From: an uncultured Coriobacteriales bacterium
GTDB taxonomy: Bacteria; Actinomycetota; Coriobacteriia; Coriobacteriales; Atopobiaceae
DNA length: 38,588 nt
Direction of reading: 5' to 3'
Assembly (NCBI GenBank): GCA_946619045.1
Contig: CAMOLV010000002.1
Span: forward strand, 1 to 38,588
This document shows positions 33,594 through 38,588 of the stretch, in pieces; position 1 is the first letter of the stretch, and every line of letters starts with the position of its first letter. A program made the translations under genes and the position numbers. The notes beneath the pieces are model-generated. The model saw nothing but the letters and a program-made list of their open reading frames with translations, was not told the origin of the DNA and searched no databases.

Positions 33594-34772
33594 ATGGGCC
33601 GTAGCCCGCAAGACAGACCGTCGCAGGGAACCGACACCCCGCCGGGACAACACCGGGAAGCAGGGCGCACCGACGACAACGGCCCCCACGGGGCTATGGA
33701 ACCTATACGCGATGCGCGCCTCGCGTACGCGCTCTCGCCGGAGGGCCTCAGGGAGGCCGCGGCAAAGTGCCAGCGGGGCAAGATGTGGAAGCCGAGCGTC
33801 AAGTCATTCTCGCTCAACGTGCAGGAGAGGTGCGAGCTCCTATCCAGGAGCCTCATGGCGGGGGAGTACGACTTCCCCGAGCCGCACCATTTCATCCTCA
33901 CGAGGCCGAAGAGGCGCGACTGCTCGGCGCCACCGTTCAAGGACCGCATCGTCCAGCGGTCCCTAATCGACAACGTAATCTACGAGGACATGACGAGGAG
34001 CCTGATCGGGGCCAACTGCGCCTGCCGCAGAGGTATGGGCACCGACAAGGCCCGCGACCTGCTCGTGCGCGACCTCAAGCGTCACTGGCACCGCCACGGG
34101 CTGGACGGCGGGATCGAGCTCTTCGATATCGCCGGATACTACCCCAATAAGCCGCACAGGCTGGCCAAGGAGACGTTCCGCAAGCGCCTTGACGATCAGA
34201 CGTACGCCCACGTCGAGCGGGCGCTCGACTCGCAGGCGGGGCGCAACCGACATGACGACGGGGACGGCTTCGGGGCGCGCGGATACGAGGCCGGTAGCGA
34301 GCTCATGCAGGTCGCGGGGATCTGCGACCTGGACGGCATGGACCATTACACGAAGGAGGTCCTCCGCGCCAAGTCCTATACGAGGTACATGGACGACTTC
34401 TATGTCCTGGACGCCGACCTCGAGTACCTGAGGTGTGCTAGGGAATCAATCGAGGATTACCTCGCGCGCATCGGCTACAGGCTCAACACGTCCAAGACGC
34501 ACATCCAGCCACTCACCGAGCCGGTCCCGTGGCTCGGCTACACCTACCAGCTCACGGAGCGCGGCAAGGTGATCGTTCGCATGAAGCCGGAGAAGTACCG
34601 CGAGCATATGCGGCGCCTCCGCAGGATGCGGAAGGCTGTCGATGCCGGGCGCATGGCGCGCGGGGCGGTGGACGCAGTCTACGAGTCGTACCGCAGCGAA
34701 CTCGTCGACCGGCACGTCACGAGGAAGCAGGTCGTCAAGTTTGAGCAATTCTATCGAGATCTTTGGAGGTAA
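33594..34772 (+). CDS. DGR reverse transcriptase
   Basis: YTRYMDDFYVL catalytic motif, IELFDIAGYYPNK, LGYTYQLTERGKVIVRMKPEK; adjacent to TR. An alternative start lies at 33696. Confidence 0.95.
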   Translation: MGRSPQDRPSQGTDTPPGQHREAGRTDDNGPHGAMEPIRDARLAYALSPEGLREAAAKCQRGKMWKPSVKSFSLNVQERCELLSRSLMAGEYDFPEPHHFILTRPKRRDCSAPPFKDRIVQRSLIDNVIYEDMTRSLIGANCACRRGMGTDKARDLLVRDLKRHWHRHGLDGGIELFDIAGYYPNKPHRLAKETFRKRLDDQTYAHVERALDSQAGRNRHDDGDGFGARGYEAGSELMQVAGICDLDGMDHYTKEVLRAKSYTRYMDDFYVLDADLEYLRCARESIEDYLARIGYRLNTSKTHIQPLTEPVPWLGYTYQLTERGKVIVRMKPEKYREHMRRLRRMRKAVDAGRMARGAVDAVYESYRSELVDRHVTRKQVVKFEQFYRDLWR

Positions 34773-34774
34773 GT

Positions 34775-34945
34775 ATGGACACCATCACGGTTTCGAGGGT
34801 CGCCGACCCGGCGGCACTGCGCGAGATCGAGGTGCTTCGCGCCCGCCACGAGGACAATGCGGCCATGATCGACTATCTGTCCCTCATGACTGACGTCGAG
34901 CTTCCGGTGAATGACGACAGCGAGGAGGGAATGCACCATGAGTAG
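34775..34945 (+). CDS. Hypothetical small protein
   Basis: RBS TGGAGGTAAGT-ATG; MDTITVSRVADPAALREIEVLRARH. Confidence 0.5.
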   Translation: MDTITVSRVADPAALREIEVLRARHEDNAAMIDYLSLMTDVELPVNDDSEEGMHHE

Positions 34946-35075
34946 ATACGCCGAGCGCCTCATGTCCTACTACGTGAGCGGCCGCTGGCCCGCTGAGGCC
35001 ATCGAGGCCGCATGCGCCAAGGGCAAGATCACGAAGGACGAGCGAGACGCCATCTTGGCGGCCAAGGAGGACTAG
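34938..35075 (+). CDS. XkdX-like small protein
   Basis: MSRYAERLMSYYVSGRWPAEAIEAACAKGKITKDERDAILAAKED fits the XkdX pattern. Confidence 0.6.
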   Translation: MSRYAERLMSYYVSGRWPAEAIEAACAKGKITKDERDAILAAKED

Positions 35076-35078
35076 CGC

Positions 35079-35492
35079 ATGGAAGTGCTCAAGCTCTTCG
35101 CGCCGTATGGGCCTGGCTGGCTTGGCGGCGCGGCGTTGATCCTCATCGCCTTCCATTTCGGTAACCAGTTCTTGTCCGAGTACAAGCTGCAGAACGAGCG
35201 CAAAGCCAGCCTTGATATCAAGCGTGAAGAGCGCAAGCAGGCCGAGGTCGACGAGCGCGCGCAGCGCGACCGTGAACGGTCCCAGATGGAGGGACGCATC
35301 GCCGTGCAGATGGAGCGGTCAAACGCGCTCATGGAGGCCATGAAGACTCTTATGGAGTCCGTGGTGGCTTCCAACGAGGTCCTGCACAGCGACCTTACGC
35401 ACAGTCAGGCGAGAAGCCAGGGAATGGCGGAGAAGGTCGACCACATCTGTGACAGAGTCGATCTGATCTACAGCAGGGAATCCGACAAATAG
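35079..35492 (+). CDS. Membrane/coiled-coil lysis-region protein
   Basis: N-terminal TM GPGWLGGAALILIAFHFGNQF and charged coiled-coil; position. Confidence 0.6.
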   Translation: MEVLKLFAPYGPGWLGGAALILIAFHFGNQFLSEYKLQNERKASLDIKREERKQAEVDERAQRDRERSQMEGRIAVQMERSNALMEAMKTLMESVVASNEVLHSDLTHSQARSQGMAEKVDHICDRVDLIYSRESDK

Positions 35493-35502
35493 GAGTAAAC
35501 GA

Positions 35503-35811
35503 ATGACTGAGATTCAAGCCGGCCTCACGGTTGCCACGGTGCTCTTGGTGCCATACATCGTGCAGGCCATCAAGACCAGAGCAATGACGGGCAGCGTCGC
35601 CCGCTGGACGGCAATCGCCGTCTCGGCGGGATGCGGGGCTCTCACGGCCATGTCCGGAGGTGTCCCGACCGACCCCTCGGCGTGGGTGACGTCCATCTTC
35701 GCGGCGGTCGGCGGCGTCCAGGTCGCGTACAGCGCGTTCAAGTCGGTGGGCATCACCGACAAGTGGCTGGACGCGCTTCTCGCGCTTGGCGACGTAAAGA
35801 GAGAGGACTAG
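35503..35811 (+). CDS. Holin (putative)
   Basis: ~102 aa with TM segments; immediately upstream of endolysin. Confidence 0.7.
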   Translation: MTEIQAGLTVATVLLVPYIVQAIKTRAMTGSVARWTAIAVSAGCGALTAMSGGVPTDPSAWVTSIFAAVGGVQVAYSAFKSVGITDKWLDALLALGDVKRED

Positions 35812-35813
35812 TA

Positions 35814-36623
35814 ATGGCCAAGCTGTTCATCATCTGTGGCCACGGTGCCGGCGATCCCGGCTGCTGCGCGGGCGGCTATACCGAGGCCGAGCGTGTCCGC
35901 GCCCTGGGCCAACGCATCAAGGATCTCGGCGGTTCCGAAGTCGAGCTTGGCGACACCTCGCGCAACTGGTATGCCGACGGCGGCGTAAACCGCTTGCGCA
36001 CGGATGCGCCGGTGGTGGAGCTGCACATGGACGCCAGCGGAATCGCGACAGCACACGGCGCCCACGTCATCATCAAGTCCGGCTTCGAGCCCGACGATTA
36101 CGATAAGGCCCTCGCCGACAAGCTGTCGGCGTTCATGCCCGGCCGTGCCGAGAAGATCGTGCGCCATTCCGAGCTCGCCAACGTAAACCGAGCCGCAGCA
36201 CGCGGCATCAACTACCGCCTGTGCGAGAACGGCTTCATCGACAACGACGGCGACCGCGAGAAGTTCAATTCCAACATTGACAAGCTCGCGCGTATCTACC
36301 TCGAGTGCTTCGGTATCACCGCGTCGAGCGCTCCCACACCCCCGACTCAGGCGCAGCCCGCACCGCAGGAGACGACCGAGGGCTTCGGTGGCAAGTACCG
36401 CTGTACCGTCTCAGCGCTCAACGTGCGCGACGCGCCGTCCCTTTGCGGCAATGTCGTGGCCAGCTACTCAGGCGGCCAGACCGTTCTACTCGACGATTGG
36501 TATAAGATCGCGGACGGCTACGTTTGGGGCCGTTACACGTCGTACAGCGGTCACGCCCGTTACATCGCGGTCGGCAGGGCCACGGGCAAGCCCGAGGCCG
36601 ACGACTTCCTCGCGAAGGAGTGA
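35814..36623 (+). CDS. Endolysin: N-acetylmuramoyl-L-alanine amidase (Amidase_3) with C-terminal SH3-like domain
   Basis: MAKLFIICGHGAGDPGCCAGGYTEAERVR...; ELHMDAS; C-terminal YRCTVSALNVRDAPSLCGNVV. Confidence 0.9.
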   Translation: MAKLFIICGHGAGDPGCCAGGYTEAERVRALGQRIKDLGGSEVELGDTSRNWYADGGVNRLRTDAPVVELHMDASGIATAHGAHVIIKSGFEPDDYDKALADKLSAFMPGRAEKIVRHSELANVNRAAARGINYRLCENGFIDNDGDREKFNSNIDKLARIYLECFGITASSAPTPPTQAQPAPQETTEGFGGKYRCTVSALNVRDAPSLCGNVVASYSGGQTVLLDDWYKIADGYVWGRYTSYSGHARYIAVGRATGKPEADDFLAKE

Positions 36624-36624
36624 C

Positions 36625-36927
36625 ATGAAGCCTAGCGAGAAGCTGTTCGGTCTCGTCTACGCGGTCCTGGCGGTCATCGCCATGGTCACGCTCATCGCCG
36701 TTGCGTGCTCGCTTGCGCATCCAAGCTACGCGCGAGCGGCTGATGCCGTCACTGTCATGGACCAGGCCGACGGGCCGCTCTACGACCTCCCGCAGAACGT
36801 GTCCTCGTACATCGCGACCGAGCGCTCGACTAACCGCGCCTACATTGTGGTCGAGAGCGACCACGGCATCGCGATCACGCCGTACCTCGACGGGGACGGC
36901 AATCAGGTGATTATCGACAGACCTTAA
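36625..36927 (+). CDS. Membrane-anchored small protein with DUF6440-like domain
   Basis: N-terminal hydrophobic segment; RAYIVVESDHGIAITPYLDGDGNQVIIDRP. Confidence 0.5.
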   Translation: MKPSEKLFGLVYAVLAVIAMVTLIAVACSLAHPSYARAADAVTVMDQADGPLYDLPQNVSSYIATERSTNRAYIVVESDHGIAITPYLDGDGNQVIIDRP

Positions 36928-36932
36928 GCGCG

Positions 36933-36964
36933 AACCCCTCCCCGGTACTGCCGGGGAGGGGTTT
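36933..36964 (+). terminator. Strong terminator at right end of the prophage late operon
   Basis: AACCCCTCCCCGG-TACTG-CCGGGGAGGGGTT. Confidence 0.85.
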
Positions 36965-37086
36965 ATGCATAGCCGTATATCCGTTAATAACCGTTCTCCA
37001 ATGCAGTTTCAGCTAGTTAGGAGCGAGTGAGAGCATCGTTACCTGCAACTTTGCTGGTGCAGCACGTGCCAAAAAGTCACATTCAA

Positions 37087-37133
37087 GACTCTTAATCCCA
37101 AGGTCCAGGGTTCGACCCCCTGACGGCCCACCA
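37087..37133 (+). repeat. attR: attR core, 47-bp duplicate of the tRNA-Lys 3' end
   Basis: Identical to 9-55; lacks the 5' half of a tRNA. Confidence 0.93.
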
Positions 37134-37144
37134 AAGCATGTTAA

Positions 37145-37175
37145 AGCGACTGGCTTAGGCTGGTCGCTTTTTTGT
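37145..37175 (+). terminator. Probable original tRNA-Lys terminator
   Basis: AGCGAC...GGTCGCTTTTTT. Confidence 0.7.
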
Positions 37176-37347
37176 TAACCATACATGGGTCGAACCCGAA
37201 AGGGCGCGGAGCTGAGAAATCTCCATTGTGATTCCCTTAGGGAAAACACGGCTAAAGCCCCGTAAGCGTGTTCTCCTTAGGGGAATCATGCTTACGGGGC
37301 TCGATACATGTTGAGTAATTGTGATCAAGCTCAAGTTGGGAATCGAA

Positions 37348-38588
37348 TCAGTCCGCTCGATAGTGCGATCCGAGGCTTTCGGTTCGCGTGCGCATGGCTT
37401 TGACCATTTCCTGTGCTAGTTGAATCTGCGATTGCAGGCGGGCGAGGGCTGCGATTTCGCTGTCCTGAGCTTTCTGTGTGCTCAAGGTCGTTGTCTCCGT
37501 CTTCAAGCCCTCAAGCTCGTGTAGTGCCTTGGATAGGCCCCCTTCGGTGCGGTTGATCATGCAGTAGGTGCTCATCGTGTGCTTAAGGCCGCGGGTCAGG
37601 CGCTCGGCGTCTGTTGTGGCAATGCCATGCTGGGGGAGGGCGACATCCGCCTTTGGGGCTACCTCAGGTGCATTCTGTGCTGCTTGGGCTGCCGAGGCGC
37701 CCGCGATGCGCCCAAACACGATGCCGTTGGCGCTTGACAGGCCACCAATGCGATCGGCCCCGTGCATGCCGCCTGTCGCCTCGCCGCAGGCATAGAGGCC
37801 CTCAACGCCCGTGTACGCGCTCTTGTCGATTTTGATGCCGCCATTGGCGGCGTGGGCATACATCGCCACACGCATCTCGTCGGTCGGCGCGATGCCGTGC
37901 TCGTCTTGTAGCCAGGTGGCAAAGGTCTGCACAAACTCGGGGACGTCCTCGCGGGGGAAGTCGTAGTGGAGCGCCAGACCTTCGGTACCCGCTTGATCGA
38001 TGGCAAGATCGATGGCGCGGGAGGCCAAGCGCGAGGTGAAGGGACCATATCCGGAGCGCTGGTCAAGCAGATCGTCTAGCTTTTCGTCGGCAATATCGAC
38101 CGGCTGGTCTACATGTACGTAGCGCCAGGTCTTCTCGTTAAAGACAAGGTTGCGCTTGGGCTCGATGAAGCCCGGCATCATCTGCATGAACTCTATATTA
38201 GTGAGCGTTGCGCCGTGTGCCAGCGCGATGGCCTGCGAGGAGCTGAGCACGTCGGCGGAAGTGAGGCTTCGCTCGAACAGGCCACCCGTGCCGCCCGCAG
38301 CGATGATGGTGGCCTTGGCTGCCATAGGTACGAGATGCTTGTTTGTGCGGTCGTAGAGTACGGCGCCGATAATCTTTCCGGTTGTGTCCTCAACAAGGTC
38401 GATAAGCTCGTGGCTGGGGAGCAGGTGAATGCCGAGAGACATGATCTGGGCCGCACACGCGTCCTCAAGGGGCTTGCGGGTAAGGCCGCGCCAATTGCGT
38501 GCCTTATGGTCGAAGCAGGGGATAAATTGCTTTTGCAGGGCGCTCTCGGCGCTTTGCGGGCGTTGGAGCTCAACACCTAGATCCTGCT
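37348..38588 (-). CDS. FAD-binding fumarate reductase/L-aspartate oxidase-like flavoprotein (5' end beyond window)
   Basis: IIAAGGTGGLFERS, GLYACGEATGGMHGADRIGGLSSANGIVFGRIAG; frame stays open through the window edge (…QRPQSAESALQKQFIPCFDHKARNWRGLTRKPLEDACAAQIMSLG). Confidence 0.85.
   Translation of the reverse strand, partial: QDLGVELQRPQSAESALQKQFIPCFDHKARNWRGLTRKPLEDACAAQIMSLGIHLLPSHELIDLVEDTTGKIIGAVLYDRTNKHLVPMAAKATIIAAGGTGGLFERSLTSADVLSSSQAIALAHGATLTNIEFMQMMPGFIEPKRNLVFNEKTWRYVHVDQPVDIADEKLDDLLDQRSGYGPFTSRLASRAIDLAIDQAGTEGLALHYDFPREDVPEFVQTFATWLQDEHGIAPTDEMRVAMYAHAANGGIKIDKSAYTGVEGLYACGEATGGMHGADRIGGLSSANGIVFGRIAGASAAQAAQNAPEVAPKADVALPQHGIATTDAERLTRGLKHTMSTYCMINRTEGGLSKALHELEGLKTETTTLSTQKAQDSEIAALARLQSQIQLAQEMVKAMRTRTESLGSHYRAD

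Noticed and set aside
31289-33973. 894-aa minus-strand ORF spanning the DGR
   Set aside because: Antisense to well-supported tail, avd and RT genes; long shadow ORFs are expected in high-GC DNA; composition is Arg/Gly/Leu-rich without recognisable domains
33594-34772. Retron or group II intron interpretation of the RT
   Set aside because: No msr/msd or intron RNA features noticed; VR/TR adenine pattern plus avd define a DGR

Overview
The window is an almost complete, probably intact ~37 kb siphovirus-like prophage in a high-GC (Coriobacteriia/Collinsella-like, inferred) chromosome. It is inserted in the 3' end of a tRNA-Lys(CTT) gene: an identical 47-bp att core occurs at 9-55 and 37087-37133. 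Left to right it contains: a tyrosine integrase, HicAB, two orphan lysogeny-region genes, and a divergent XRE repressor/Cro pair with a recognisable operator-promoter. Next comes an early region with a ParB-like protein, a second tyrosine recombinase, a DUF6291-like protein carrying iteron-like repeats, and many tiny zinc-ribbon ORFs. A 9 x 10-bp repeat array and HNH/terminase/portal genes follow. After these are a MuF-like gene with a C-terminal toxin-like domain, an embedded tRNA-Leu(CAG), and the capsid and tail genes, with a -1 frameshift site in the tail chaperone genes. The right end carries lysis genes. The main discovery is a complete diversity-generating retroelement (DGR) at ~31292-34772: variable tail protein with VR, a 10-bp-stem hairpin, Avd, TR, then a reverse transcriptase with YMDD. 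I aligned TR (33434-33560) to VR (32768-32894) by eye. They are 127 bp with 15 mismatches, and all 15 fall on adenines of TR. All ten AAC codons and one AGC codon of TR are changed in VR. Chromosomal sequence resumes after 37133 with a partial flavoprotein gene.
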